Source of the DNA: Carboxylicivirga sp.
Lineage (GTDB): Bacteria > Bacteroidota > Bacteroidia > Bacteroidales > Marinilabiliaceae
Direction: 5' to 3'
Length of the DNA: 64,000 bases
Assembly (NCBI GenBank): GCA_025210475.1
Contig: JAOARW010000046.1
Location: 1 to 64,000, forward strand
Shown here piece after piece: positions 1-9,442 of the stretch (its first letter is position 1; each line of letters begins with the position of its first letter). The translations under genes were made by a program, and so were the position numbers. Under the pieces are notes generated by a model. The model ran no database searches, was not told the DNA's origin, and saw nothing but the letters and a program-made list of their open reading frames with translations.

Positions 1-90
<90 letters not shown>

Positions 91-102
91 TTTTTTTAGA
101 GA

Positions 103-134
103 AACCTCTTATTCATTCGAATAAGGGGTTTTTT
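103..134 (+). terminator. Intrinsic terminator of the rRNA operon
   Basis: A 12-bp stem (103-114 with 119-130, one G-T pair) closes a four-base loop and runs into a T-tract (129-134). It lies directly after the 5S gene, as expected for the end of an rRNA operon. Confidence 0.9.
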
Positions 135-231
135 GCGTTTAGGGGGTTTCTATTGACAAGAAGTTCATCATTTTGATTTGACTTTAATAAAGGAATACAT
201 TATTTAGTAGCTTAAATCAATTTTTTATTCG

Positions 232-741
232 ATGAAACTAATTCCAATTTTACTGCTAACCCTCCTTTGTTCATGTCAAAGTCATCAAACAAATGAACAA
301 TCGCATGCTCATTCCTTTTCATTTGTGATTGAAACAATATTACCAGGTACGTCTAATAAAGTATACGACCATCTAACCGGTGATATTAGCGCATGGTGGG
401 ATCATACTTTCTCTAATAATCCATCTAAACTATATATTGAAGCAAAACCTGGTGGTGGCTTTTACGAGATCTTTGATGAGTCTGGGGATGGTGTGAGGCA
501 CGCTGTCGTTACCGGAGCTCACCGTGGTAAAATGTTAAGAATGGAAGGCCCGTTGGGCTTGGCAGGTCATGCCTTAACATTGGTTACAACTTACCATCTG
601 AGTGAGCAGAATGATTCAACTATTTTGAAAGTTGAAGTTCATGGATCAGGTGAATTTAATAAGGAATGGCCTGAAGTAATTGAGAATGTTTGGAATCATT
701 TTATCATTGAACAGTTTAAACCCTATTATGAGAATATGTAA
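232..741 (+). CDS. SRPBCC/AHSA1-like lipoprotein
   Basis: The 169-residue product starts with a lipoprotein signal peptide ending in a lipobox-like LCSC (residues 12-15), so it is probably anchored to a membrane on the periplasmic side. The rest (about 28-167) resembles the SRPBCC (START/AHSA1-like) hydrophobic-ligand-binding fold: an ETILPGTSNKVYDHLTG start, a GDISAWWDHTF segment, a KPGGGFYEIF strand and a long C-terminal helix. No ligand can be read from the sequence. It stands alone between the rRNA terminator and a convergent gene, so context gives no role. The family call rests on pattern memory and is moderate; gene reality is strong because of the clean signal peptide and start. Confidence 0.75.
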   Translation: MKLIPILLLTLLCSCQSHQTNEQSHAHSFSFVIETILPGTSNKVYDHLTGDISAWWDHTFSNNPSKLYIEAKPGGGFYEIFDESGDGVRHAVVTGAHRGKMLRMEGPLGLAGHALTLVTTYHLSEQNDSTILKVEVHGSGEFNKEWPEVIENVWNHFIIEQFKPYYENM

Positions 742-793
742 CGTAGCCTAATGTGGCTATTAAATAAGTGCTGTTTAAAAGATAATTTAATAA

Positions 794-822
794 CACCCGA
801 CCTGATTAATTTATGTCGGGTG
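794..822. terminator. Bidirectional hairpin between convergent genes
   Basis: A perfect 8-bp inverted repeat, CACCCGAC (794-801) and GTCGGGTG (815-822), separates the convergent genes ending at 741 and 839. Neither flank has a strong T-tract, so it is a probable shared terminator rather than a certain one. Confidence 0.6.
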
Positions 823-838
823 CTATAGCGCCAGTGTA

Positions 839-2242
839 TTAAATATTTGTTTTTAAAAAATCAGCGATGTTTTCATCCGATGGTCGAGGTGCATCTATGG
901 TGATAATCTTCCCCTCTTTATCAATAAGCATGAATCTTGGGATAGAATTAATCGAATAAGCTTTCGTCACATCAGAGTCAAAAGCTTTGTCAGCCATTAA
1001 CTGAACCCCTTTTAATTGCTCATTATTGACATAGTCAATCCATTTTTGTTTGTCCTTAGGTTTATCAACTGAAATGCTGAGAAAAGTTACTGGCTGACCA
1101 TGAAATTTCTTTTCTAATTCTTTTAAAGCCGGTATTTCTCCTTTACAAGGTCCACACCAGGTTGCCCATACATCTACATATACCAGGGTACCTTTATAAT
1201 CTGATAATTTATGTTCTTTGCCATTGATATCTTTACCGGAAAAGTCAATGGCATCCAGGCCTTTTTCAAAGTCGCGAATGGTCATTTCAAATGCCTTTAC
1301 TTTATGTTTAAGGTAATCGGTCAGAAGGTATGGTTCAATTTTCTTTTTAAATGAAATGTATTCATCATCGTAGGCCTTATACTTATTGATGTTATTGGCA
1401 CCATAATATCCTTTTAACAATGGCTCTGGAATTTGATCAATTGCCACTTTGAGCCACTCGGAACGTGCTGGCTTTTTAGCCAACGACATAATTGCAAACA
1501 TGGAATAAAGATTGGTGTAATCATATCCGATTGGCAACTCTAACAAGCGTGCTGATTTTGGGGCGCGTTGTTTTTTTAGATAGTCATAATAAGCAGGATA
1601 ATCTTTAGGCTCAGGATGAATATTTCGCGGTGTATAGATAAAATTCAATGCCGCCAGGTTTAAATCGGTTTCCACCAGTAGGGTCATTAACTCATCAAAG
1701 CTCTTATCACCGGTATTTATTATTGATTGAAATGCCTTGCTTTGTTCCACAAACTGGGGCAGTACCGGAAAAAAATTGGTGTAGTCTGTAAAATTATATC
1801 CGAAGCCATGTGAATAAGTAAATAATGTATCAACCTGTTGATTCCATTTTGATAATAAATCGTTTTTAGCACTATTACTTGCCAGCAACTCATAAGAGCC
1901 TTCACTTATTTTAATTTCCAATTTCGTACCTTTTTCCAGGTATAGTCTTTTAAGATTATGATCTTTTCGAAACTTACGTTTATATTGATCATTACTGTTA
2001 ATGACATTAACTACAAACAAGCCCGACTGGTCAACAACAGGAGCAAAACCAAAGTTTCCGTCCTTACTTAAGTGGCTTACGGCAACCGTTTGAGTTGAGC
2101 CGTGCTGTACCTTGCATAAATGTATTTCCCGTCCTTCTTTTTCACCTGAATACTGACCTTTAATAATTGCATAATCAGTGTTTTTAATTGTGCATGAGGC
2201 TAGTATTAGAGCAAACAAAGCCATTGCTGCTAAGAATTTCAT
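839..2242 (-). CDS. TlpA-like thioredoxin-fold lipoprotein
   Basis: A 467-residue exported lipoprotein (lipobox LASC near residue 16). The N-terminal half is a beta-rich region similar to the DUF4369-type domains that precede thioredoxin domains in Bacteroidetes. The C-terminal ~140 residues are a TlpA/AhpC-TSA thioredoxin domain with FSGKDINGKEHKLSDYKG, the redox motif WATWCGPC and the cis-proline region SINSIPRFMLID. Such proteins reduce disulfides or act in envelope redox steps; the substrate here is unknown. It is the last gene of the SusC/SusD-type operon but is separated from the PKD-like gene by a hairpin at 2277-2307, so it may be expressed at a lower level or processed separately. 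Confidence 0.88.
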   Translation of the reverse strand: MKFLAAMALFALILASCTIKNTDYAIIKGQYSGEKEGREIHLCKVQHGSTQTVAVSHLSKDGNFGFAPVVDQSGLFVVNVINSNDQYKRKFRKDHNLKRLYLEKGTKLEIKISEGSYELLASNSAKNDLLSKWNQQVDTLFTYSHGFGYNFTDYTNFFPVLPQFVEQSKAFQSIINTGDKSFDELMTLLVETDLNLAALNFIYTPRNIHPEPKDYPAYYDYLKKQRAPKSARLLELPIGYDYTNLYSMFAIMSLAKKPARSEWLKVAIDQIPEPLLKGYYGANNINKYKAYDDEYISFKKKIEPYLLTDYLKHKVKAFEMTIRDFEKGLDAIDFSGKDINGKEHKLSDYKGTLVYVDVWATWCGPCKGEIPALKELEKKFHGQPVTFLSISVDKPKDKQKWIDYVNNEQLKGVQLMADKAFDSDVTKAYSINSIPRFMLIDKEGKIITIDAPRPSDENIADFLKTNI

Positions 2243-2276
2243 ACAGTTAGTTTTTTAAGAATTAAAAGATTAAATA

Positions 2277-2307
2277 GCAATCAGAAGTTTAATATGCTTC
2301 TGATTGC
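2277..2307 (-). terminator. Perfect 11-bp hairpin between PKD-like gene and tlpA-like gene
   Basis: GCAATCAGAAG (2277-2287) pairs perfectly with CTTCTGATTGC (2297-2307) around a nine-base loop. In the leftward direction it is followed by AU-rich sequence but no clear U-run, so it may be a partial terminator or an mRNA-processing or stability element inside the operon. Confidence 0.6.
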
Positions 2308-2321
2308 AATAGATATCAACA

Positions 2322-3779
2322 CTAATAATTTTCTAAGAAATCAACGACTTTACCAAATTTGTTTTCATAGGCTTCAACTACATCCAGAACTTCACCATCC
2401 AAATCAATGTTCATGATGTAGACACTTCCCGATTCAGCATCGTTGGAACCATCATTCACCCCAATGTATAGCCTTTTGTCATCTGCTGATACTTCCATAT
2501 GGTTAATGATTGCTTCTTCTTCCAATTCGTAAGAGTATAGAACTTTATTAGCTACCACATCATAGGTAAATATCTTATTAGCATAGGCATATAATAGTAC
2601 CTGTTTGCTATTAAGAAATTCGAAGGTAGTGGCATTATCCAAATCTTCACCAGTCATTTCCTTTTTGAACGCGGCCTCTTTATTAAGAAGCCCCAGAATG
2701 AATTTTTGATTGGTTGCTGCATCTTCAAATACGCCCATGGCATAATCACTTACTTTTTTTCCATAGATGGCGCTTAAGCCCGTATTACTTCTATCAAAGG
2801 CAGGTTCAGGATCATCCGGTCCTGGCTGTTCGGGCGGGTATTGACTGATTCTTGACCCCCAGTCATCAATTTCGCAAAATCCGGTTGTTGTGGGATTAAA
2901 TAAGATGTATCCCAGGAATTTGAATGGAGCCTTAAAATTTGAACTTACATCTTCAAAGGAGTAAACAAAGCTACACTCTTCTCCAAAATAGCCTCCCGGT
3001 TGAAAAGTAGTGTATAGTTGATTATTAGCATGTATACCTGTAGTGCGCGGAAAGCCAAATTCTGATGTATGCTGACCTATTTTACCACTAACAGATGTAG
3101 GTGGTGTTAGTCTCACAAATGCATCCACAACATTAATAGTTTTCTCAAAATTGCTGCCTTTAACATAAGCACCCAATTGATTATCATTGCAATAAATAGC
3201 AACGCGATAAGGTTTTCCCGTTCTACCATATTCGTTAATACCAACAATGCTAACAGGATTTGTTCCCACTGCATCATTGTTATTTTTTACTTTATAAGCT
3301 TCAAAATCGCTTAACCCATCTGCTTCCCCGCGTAAAATAGAAACCTGCGCATAGCCTTCTTTATTACTTAGAACCTGCAATCCATCGGGAAAGCCCTTCA
3401 CATCAAGTGTGGAACGAGAATCGTAATAAATACCAGTTGAAGTATCGGTGGCCTTAAAGACAAGTACGTAATTGTTAGGATCCAATTTTAATGAATCCAA
3501 ATCCAATTCTTTTGAAAAAGCCAAAGTATCGGCACGAAGCATTTGTGCTTTGGGTTCATAGGCGTACCATACATACTCCAACACACTTTCATCATCAAGC
3601 AACTTTTGTTCAATGCTTGGTGTGATGCTAAAAGGAGCTTCACTTAAAGCTGTATACTCACTCATGATATCGCTAATTATCACTTCGTTCAAAGGTGAAT
3701 AATCATAGGTTCCTTTATCCTCTGTACATGCAGATGCTATCAGGATTAATACGATTACGGATTGTATTATCTTTTTCAT
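2322..3779 (-). CDS. PKD-like family lipoprotein of the SusCD operon
   Basis: The start is placed at the MKKIIQSV methionine (3777-3779), because the longer frame would overlap the upstream DUF4843 gene and adds a non-signal extension. The 485-residue protein has a signal peptide with lipobox ASAC followed by TEDKGTYDY, typical of Bacteroidetes lipoproteins encoded after SusD, and a PKD-like N-terminal region. The C-terminal half has repeated strands resembling a beta-propeller surface protein (YAYANKIFTYDVVANK, LYIGVNDGSND). Its place after SusC, SusD and DUF4843 suggests a surface-exposed accessory subunit of the uptake complex. The ligand is unknown. Confidence 0.85.
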   Translation of the reverse strand: MKKIIQSVIVLILIASACTEDKGTYDYSPLNEVIISDIMSEYTALSEAPFSITPSIEQKLLDDESVLEYVWYAYEPKAQMLRADTLAFSKELDLDSLKLDPNNYVLVFKATDTSTGIYYDSRSTLDVKGFPDGLQVLSNKEGYAQVSILRGEADGLSDFEAYKVKNNNDAVGTNPVSIVGINEYGRTGKPYRVAIYCNDNQLGAYVKGSNFEKTINVVDAFVRLTPPTSVSGKIGQHTSEFGFPRTTGIHANNQLYTTFQPGGYFGEECSFVYSFEDVSSNFKAPFKFLGYILFNPTTTGFCEIDDWGSRISQYPPEQPGPDDPEPAFDRSNTGLSAIYGKKVSDYAMGVFEDAATNQKFILGLLNKEAAFKKEMTGEDLDNATTFEFLNSKQVLLYAYANKIFTYDVVANKVLYSYELEEEAIINHMEVSADDKRLYIGVNDGSNDAESGSVYIMNIDLDGEVLDVVEAYENKFGKVVDFLENY

Positions 3780-3789
3780 TTTTTCAGTT

Positions 3790-4548
3790 TTACCAAGGTT
3801 CAACACGGTTTCCATTCTCGTCATACACTTCATTTGCTTCCAGGTACTCATTCATTGGAGCCCGCCAACTTCGGATCTCCCAATAACCACCTACAGCGTA
3901 GTAATCGTTTCTTGTGTGAGGTACAATTTTTCCTCCATTGGTCATCAATATAACTTTGTGCTTTGCTTTGGAGTATGGTCCCAAATGTCCATATAAAAAT
4001 TGATCCCAAATTTCAGGTTTTGTTACATCATTATAGATAAGTATCCGAGCATGGGTTCTACCTTCTAATCCCAGTGTAAAGTCATCGTTCTCTGCTAGAT
4101 TAAGGTATAGAGAGAGGGGCTCTTCACCTAATGATTCATGATTTAGTATAACTACAGGAAAAGAAGTATTTACCGTATCTGCTTCCATGGTGTACTGCCC
4201 CTCCAAAGGTTCGTAATGAACTGATTCGTCAGTAGTTGATTCACCTGGATTAACCTCCACTTTATAGTTGCGATCCAATGATGATATTCGCCCCAATACA
4301 TTTACCTGCAACCATATAGTATCCTTTTCTTTATAGTCAGGGTGATCGATCGGAAGACCACCAAAGGAGTATGTTACACTATCACCTTCGTATTTTAACC
4401 AATTAAACCAACTGGTATGATAAAGACTGTAATCTGTTTTCTCCAGTTGAAAATAGACTGCATCTGGTTCTGTAAAGTTTGTTAAGTCGGATTCTTCGCA
4501 ACTTAAAAAAAATACAAAGCCCAACATTAGGTATATATAATTTCTCAT
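3790..4548 (-). CDS. DUF4843 family lipoprotein
   Basis: A 252-residue lipoprotein (lipobox FLSC near residue 17). It has the features I associate with DUF4843: an early DAVYFQLEKTDYS strand, a TYSFGGLP segment, an LQVNVLGRISSLDRNYKVEV strand and a central FPVVILNHESL stretch. The family is found downstream of SusD homologues in Bacteroidetes and is probably surface-exposed; no enzyme motif is visible. It lies 10 bp from the PKD-like start and 7 bp from the SusD stop, so the genes are clearly co-transcribed. The function is inferred only from the operon. Confidence 0.85.
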   Translation of the reverse strand: MRNYIYLMLGFVFFLSCEESDLTNFTEPDAVYFQLEKTDYSLYHTSWFNWLKYEGDSVTYSFGGLPIDHPDYKEKDTIWLQVNVLGRISSLDRNYKVEVNPGESTTDESVHYEPLEGQYTMEADTVNTSFPVVILNHESLGEEPLSLYLNLAENDDFTLGLEGRTHARILIYNDVTKPEIWDQFLYGHLGPYSKAKHKVILMTNGGKIVPHTRNDYYAVGGYWEIRSWRAPMNEYLEANEVYDENGNRVEPW

Positions 4549-4555
4549 AACTGTT

Positions 4556-6016
4556 CTAATTAATTAATCCACGTTCTTTTTCTGCATCCGGAATAGGGAG
4601 AACAAATTTTCCATCATCCGTCATATTACCATTTACCAACTGATTAAGACGTTTGTAGTAATAAAACAGTTGGCCTTCGCCAACGAGTTCCTTGAGATAT
4701 TCAGCTTCAATTTCTTGTTGAAGAGTGTTGCCTGGTGCCATCGCCTTTAAACCTCTCATTCGCCTCAAGGTTTTCAGGTGCTCCCAGCTATCTGCACATT
4801 CTGCAATGATCAGGTACATTTCGGCTATTTTCAACAGAGGAATTCTATTAACATTATTATTGGGGGAGTAATCATATTTTGCCAGATAATAATTAATCCC
4901 ATCCTGGTTGAGAGCAAACAACTTATTTAAGCGAACGTCAGCAACACCACCATATTTATCTGTTTCATAAATTTGGTTTCGTTTTGCTTCATTAAGTTCA
5001 AGTATATTCTTTGAGCTTTCGTTTTGGCTTATTTTATAATATCTTTCATTGACACTTTCTAATATGTCTCTTTTGTATAATGAAAACAGATACTCCTGGG
5101 CCATATAGTTCATGGCAAAGAAACTGGTTGATTGTTCCCCAATGGTTTGTGAATCATTCAAAGCAAAGCGTTGACAATTAATTACATCATTGGCATATTT
5201 GTATGCTTCGGTTTTATCTTCTTCACCGCCTCTATAAAGATGCACTCTCGCCAATGTTCCCAATACAGCATAATAATTCAGACGCTCTTTTCGATATAAC
5301 AAAAAGCTGGATTCACTAATTTGCTCATCGATTGAAGTCGATCCCAATATATTTTCTTCATAGGTTTCGAAGGCTGGTCCAATTGGATCGTAATCTTTTA
5401 AATAAGATTCGGCCTCCAACAAGTCATCAATAACCCGCTGCAGTACCTCACCAACACTTAATTGGGGAAATGGAACGGTTGTAACAGCATTCACATATGG
5501 TATGGCTGGCGTTTCAAGTCCCTTTATTGGAGCAGGAGCAAAGTTACGTAGCAGGTCGAAGTGAATATACGCCCTTAAGGCCAAGGTTTCACCCTTAATT
5601 ATTTCATAGATACCGTCGCTAAAGATAGCCTGCTTATCATCGATGTGCTCCAATAGGTTGTTAATATTGGCAATGGATGAGTAGTTGACCGACCATAAAT
5701 TGTTAATTCTTGCTTCGTTACCAGAGTGCTCATAATCATACAGCCAGGCCTTGTGATAGTTGTGATTATTAACCGTAACACTGGTGTAAGATCCACCCAA
5801 AACTTCCATAAAAGCGAGTGTGCCTTCAGCGCCATAAGCACTATTATCGGCCATTTGAGTATAAATACCAATTAAAGCGCGCATAAACCCACCTTCGGTA
5901 TCGAATAGAACATCGGTTTTTACCTGTGTTTTGGGTTGCACATCAAACCAGTCTTCACAAGATGCAAGACTCGCCGTGAAGACCAAAACCATTATATAAA
6001 CTATATATTTCTTCAT
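4556..6016 (-). CDS. SusD/RagB family outer-membrane lipoprotein
   Basis: A 486-residue SusD-type lipoprotein with lipobox LASC and the characteristic EDWFDVQPKTQV start just after the lipid-anchored cysteine. Helical TPR-like regions (YTQMADN, LALRAYIHFDLLRNFAPAP) and the C-terminal RIPLLKIAEMYLIIAECA segment are typical of the family. SusD proteins cap the SusC barrel from outside and bind the nutrient before import. It sits 11 bp after the SusC gene, in the usual order. No carbohydrate-active enzyme or peptidase is encoded nearby, so the substrate cannot be guessed from the locus. Confidence 0.95.
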   Translation of the reverse strand: MKKYIVYIMVLVFTASLASCEDWFDVQPKTQVKTDVLFDTEGGFMRALIGIYTQMADNSAYGAEGTLAFMEVLGGSYTSVTVNNHNYHKAWLYDYEHSGNEARINNLWSVNYSSIANINNLLEHIDDKQAIFSDGIYEIIKGETLALRAYIHFDLLRNFAPAPIKGLETPAIPYVNAVTTVPFPQLSVGEVLQRVIDDLLEAESYLKDYDPIGPAFETYEENILGSTSIDEQISESSFLLYRKERLNYYAVLGTLARVHLYRGGEEDKTEAYKYANDVINCQRFALNDSQTIGEQSTSFFAMNYMAQEYLFSLYKRDILESVNERYYKISQNESSKNILELNEAKRNQIYETDKYGGVADVRLNKLFALNQDGINYYLAKYDYSPNNNVNRIPLLKIAEMYLIIAECADSWEHLKTLRRMRGLKAMAPGNTLQQEIEAEYLKELVGEGQLFYYYKRLNQLVNGNMTDDGKFVLPIPDAEKERGLIN

Positions 6017-6027
6017 GTTTCTTTCTT

Positions 6028-9000
6028 TTAGAATCGTGCTTGTATACCAAGTGAAAAACTACGGGCAAATGGATAGTTAATTCCTCGCTCAGCTTTAACC
6101 GTAGAAGCCCTGAAAATATCATTCATGTAAAACAACATTTTGAGGCGTTTCATGCCTACCTTTTCAGCTATACGCTTATTAAACTCATAAGACGCATTAA
6201 CCGTTGCCAATTCCAGAAAACTATAATCCTGAATAAAGCGTGACGTTGGTTTGGTATAACTACCATCTTTAATATCCTTATAAAAGCTCAGATCACCAGG
6301 GTTTTCCCACCGGGCTTCCAAAACTCTGCGATCAACATTGTATGCCGGATCTGCATTTTCTACCCGATCTACAAGAGTTTGGTTGTAATGCTGACCACCT
6401 ACACGGTACCTGAAAACAACATTCATTAAAAATCCTTTGTAAACGATGTTAGTACCAAAATTACCAAACAGATCAGGGTTGCTATCGCCGCAAACCATCA
6501 TATTATCGGTATCCCAAACCAATGTGGTACCCCCATCTTTGGTAACAAAAATTTCTCTGCCGGTTGCCGGATCAATACCCAAGGATTTATTTGTCCAGAT
6601 AGCGGACATTGACTGGCCTTCAACATAACGCACTCTTGGTTTAGTACCTCCCGCGCTGGCCTGATCCTGTTCTGAATTAAATTCCTCCAGTGAATCAGAT
6701 AACTTCAATAAAGTGTTTTCGTTATGAACTGCGTTTCCATATACCGACCAGTTAAATCCGCCTTTATTGCGAATAATATCATAACGTAGTGATAGTTCAA
6801 TGCCTTCATTACGAGCTTCTCCAAGGTTTTCCTTGTATTGCGAGAAACCCAGTGAAGGTGCCAGATCAATATCAATCAAAAGGTCTTTTGAAATGTCATT
6901 GTAATAATTAACAGTTGCCGACAAACGATTATTAAAGATAACCATATCAAGTCCCAGGTTGCGCTTTAGAGTTTGTTGCCACGATAAGTATTCATTTCCC
7001 ATGGCCATTAAAGTTGCACCAGCTTCGAATCGATGAACTAAATCAGTACGGTAATTATACATCATCATAGCCTGGTAAGGATTGAACTCTACGCTTCCTG
7101 TAGAACCATACGATCCTCTGATCTTAAGTTGATTGATTAATTTTGATTCTTTAAACAGGTTTTCATTGTGCAAATTCCAGCCGGTACCAATCGCCCAGAA
7201 GGGAGCCCAGCGTTTATCTGCACCAAAAGCCGAAGAACCATCTGTACGATACGACATATCGAGCAGAAAACGGTTGTCATAGCTGTAGTTGATATTTCCT
7301 GAAATACCTAATAACCTCGATGTAAACTCAGAGCCGGAAGGCTTTCCGTCGGCCTGGTATTGAATAGCAAAGTCAATATTATCCATATCTTCATTAGGAA
7401 ATCCTTGTGCCAGGAATGACATGTTTTCAAAATGCTCTTCACTGGCATTAAATATCCCGTTGGCATTAATAACATGTTTGTTTATTTGTTTGAAATAGTT
7501 TAACACGACATTGGACTCCCACCTGAATAGCTCACCTCGTTCAGTATAATATTCTCCTTTTTTATTGACATCATTCTGATTGGCAAAATCCGTATGTATA
7601 CCAGGCTTAAATTTATCAAGCGAGTTAAAGCGTTTAATAACCGATACGGATCCCTTTAACCTAAAGTCATCGGTCATTCGCCAATCAATATCAAAATTGT
7701 TTATCAGCTCATCGTATTTATTCTCATCAATTGTGTTTAGGGTAGTATTGTATAAAGGGTTATACACTTTACTATAATCGAAATTTTCTAATACGTATGC
7801 GTACTCGCCTAAATCATTTTTGTAGCGATAATAGGGATTTAGCCGGGCATAAGTACTAAAGCTACCATAGGGCGAGTTAACAGCCTTTACATTGTCATAG
7901 GTTAACTTGTTTCTTAAAATCAGGTTCTTGTAGGTATACTGTAGTTTCAGGCCAATACCCATTCGATCACGTCCCGATTCTTTCATTATACCATTTTGAT
8001 CATTGTAATTCAGATCAATGCCATAGCGGATTTCATCATTACCTCCTTCTAATAATAAAGAATGTTTATGGCTAAGAGCTGTAGTTTCTACTGGTTTGTT
8101 AAGCCAGTAGGTGTTGTAACCCTGTGATACCAATTTAAGTTTTTCATTGTATCGCTGCTGAGTTTGCTCAATACCATTAACCAAACCGGCAGCATCGTAC
8201 AAACCTGCTGCAACTTCCAGTTCTAATTTCTCTGTAGCATTGAGCAAATCGTAGTCGGATAAATCGGCACCGGAGAATGTAAAGTCGCCTTTGTAGCTAA
8301 CGGCCATTTTTCCTCCTTCGGGAGCCAAGGTTTCAATAACAACTACACCATTGGCAGCCCGTGAACCATAAATAGCTGTTGCCGCAGCATCCTTCAAAAT
8401 GGTTACCGAACGTACACGATAGGGGTCAAGGTCATAAACCTTCTCAACGGTCACTTCAAAGCCATCTAAAATAAAGGTTGGCATATTGGGTTTTCCTTCA
8501 TATTCTCCCTGTATATCTACACTGGCAGAACCTCGAATCTGAAAATCAGGCATTGCATTCGGATTTGAACCCTCCAAGGTATTTTCGATCTGCATAAAAG
8601 AAGGATCTACTAACTGAATAGATTGCAGCACATTTTGATTGCTGGCCTGTATTAATTCATCGGCAGATATGGTAACAGCTGATCCTGTAAAACTCTCTTT
8701 GGTTTGATTAAAATAACCTGTAACAACAACATCACCAATTTCGCTGACTTTGGTTTTTAGTTGTATGTGTATTTCAGTACGTCCATTAATGGCAATGGTT
8801 TGTTTTTCAAAACCAATAAATGTAAATGCCAGGGTTGCATTTTTGTCGACTACTTTTAGTTCGTAATTACCATCATTATCGCTTATGGTTCCATTATTAT
8901 ACTCAACTACAATAATGTTTACCCCCGGAATTGGCAAGCCTTTTTCATCGGTTATCTTTCCCTTTACAATGATATCATTTTGTATAAAATCAGGTTTAGC

Positions 9001-9357
9001 TGGTTTGATAATGATTACATCATCAATCACGCGCCATGTTAAGCCACTGTTTTTCAAACATGCAGTTAATACCGATTCGATAGTTTCGTTATCAACGTTT
9101 AACGAAACACTTGCTACACGAGCAATATCTTCTTCATTAAAAATAAAAGTAAACTCACTTTGTTGCCTGATCTCTTTAAAAACCTGCTTCACCGATGCAT
9201 TTTGCAGATCCAGTTTTAAGCGTGCTTCCTGGCTGTAAGTATTAGCCGAAATCTGCCAAAGTGCAACGAACATAATGAAAAGGGTCAATTTCATAATCCT
9301 CCAAATTTTAGGCGTACCTCTCTCATCCGGGTACAATAATTCCCGATTTTTTTTCAT
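6028..9357 (-). CDS. SusC/RagA-type TonB-dependent outer-membrane transporter with STN domain
   Basis: A 1109-residue TonB-linked transporter. The order is a long signal region (about 1-43), an STN domain (~45-110, LKLDLQNASVKQVFKEI), a carboxypeptidase-regulatory-like domain (~127-205, KGKITDEKGLPIPGVNI), the plug (~215-345, with ILKDAAATAIYGSRAANGVV) and a beta-barrel ending in SFSLGIQARF. The STN domain talks to the FecR anti-sigma factor in trans-envelope signalling, and the next upstream genes encode exactly that FecR/ECF-sigma pair. The operon is therefore probably induced by its own substrate. The long MKKNRELLYP start was kept because this extended leader is common in STN-bearing SusC proteins. 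Confidence 0.96.
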   Translation of the reverse strand: MKKNRELLYPDERGTPKIWRIMKLTLFIMFVALWQISANTYSQEARLKLDLQNASVKQVFKEIRQQSEFTFIFNEEDIARVASVSLNVDNETIESVLTACLKNSGLTWRVIDDVIIIKPAKPDFIQNDIIVKGKITDEKGLPIPGVNIIVVEYNNGTISDNDGNYELKVVDKNATLAFTFIGFEKQTIAINGRTEIHIQLKTKVSEIGDVVVTGYFNQTKESFTGSAVTISADELIQASNQNVLQSIQLVDPSFMQIENTLEGSNPNAMPDFQIRGSASVDIQGEYEGKPNMPTFILDGFEVTVEKVYDLDPYRVRSVTILKDAAATAIYGSRAANGVVVIETLAPEGGKMAVSYKGDFTFSGADLSDYDLLNATEKLELEVAAGLYDAAGLVNGIEQTQQRYNEKLKLVSQGYNTYWLNKPVETTALSHKHSLLLEGGNDEIRYGIDLNYNDQNGIMKESGRDRMGIGLKLQYTYKNLILRNKLTYDNVKAVNSPYGSFSTYARLNPYYRYKNDLGEYAYVLENFDYSKVYNPLYNTTLNTIDENKYDELINNFDIDWRMTDDFRLKGSVSVIKRFNSLDKFKPGIHTDFANQNDVNKKGEYYTERGELFRWESNVVLNYFKQINKHVINANGIFNASEEHFENMSFLAQGFPNEDMDNIDFAIQYQADGKPSGSEFTSRLLGISGNINYSYDNRFLLDMSYRTDGSSAFGADKRWAPFWAIGTGWNLHNENLFKESKLINQLKIRGSYGSTGSVEFNPYQAMMMYNYRTDLVHRFEAGATLMAMGNEYLSWQQTLKRNLGLDMVIFNNRLSATVNYYNDISKDLLIDIDLAPSLGFSQYKENLGEARNEGIELSLRYDIIRNKGGFNWSVYGNAVHNENTLLKLSDSLEEFNSEQDQASAGGTKPRVRYVEGQSMSAIWTNKSLGIDPATGREIFVTKDGGTTLVWDTDNMMVCGDSNPDLFGNFGTNIVYKGFLMNVVFRYRVGGQHYNQTLVDRVENADPAYNVDRRVLEARWENPGDLSFYKDIKDGSYTKPTSRFIQDYSFLELATVNASYEFNKRIAEKVGMKRLKMLFYMNDIFRASTVKAERGINYPFARSFSLGIQARF

Positions 9358-9384
9358 AGATTTGTTATTGAATGATTAACAATT

Positions 9385-9440
9385 AGCCTAAGACATTATC
9401 TCTTAGGCTCAAGCAGGGAGTGTTGCACCACTTCCTGTTT
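9385..9440 (-). promoter_or_regulatory. Two hairpins between fecR and susC
   Basis: Read leftward, the 85-bp gap after fecR can form AGGAAGTG/CACTCCCT (about 9415-9436) and then a perfect 9-bp hairpin AGCCTAAGA/TCTTAGGCT (9385-9409, seven-base loop). There is no strong U-tract after the second one. They could attenuate, stabilise or process the transcript so that susC and fecR are made in different amounts; this is inference. Confidence 0.55.
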
Positions 9441-9442
9441 TT

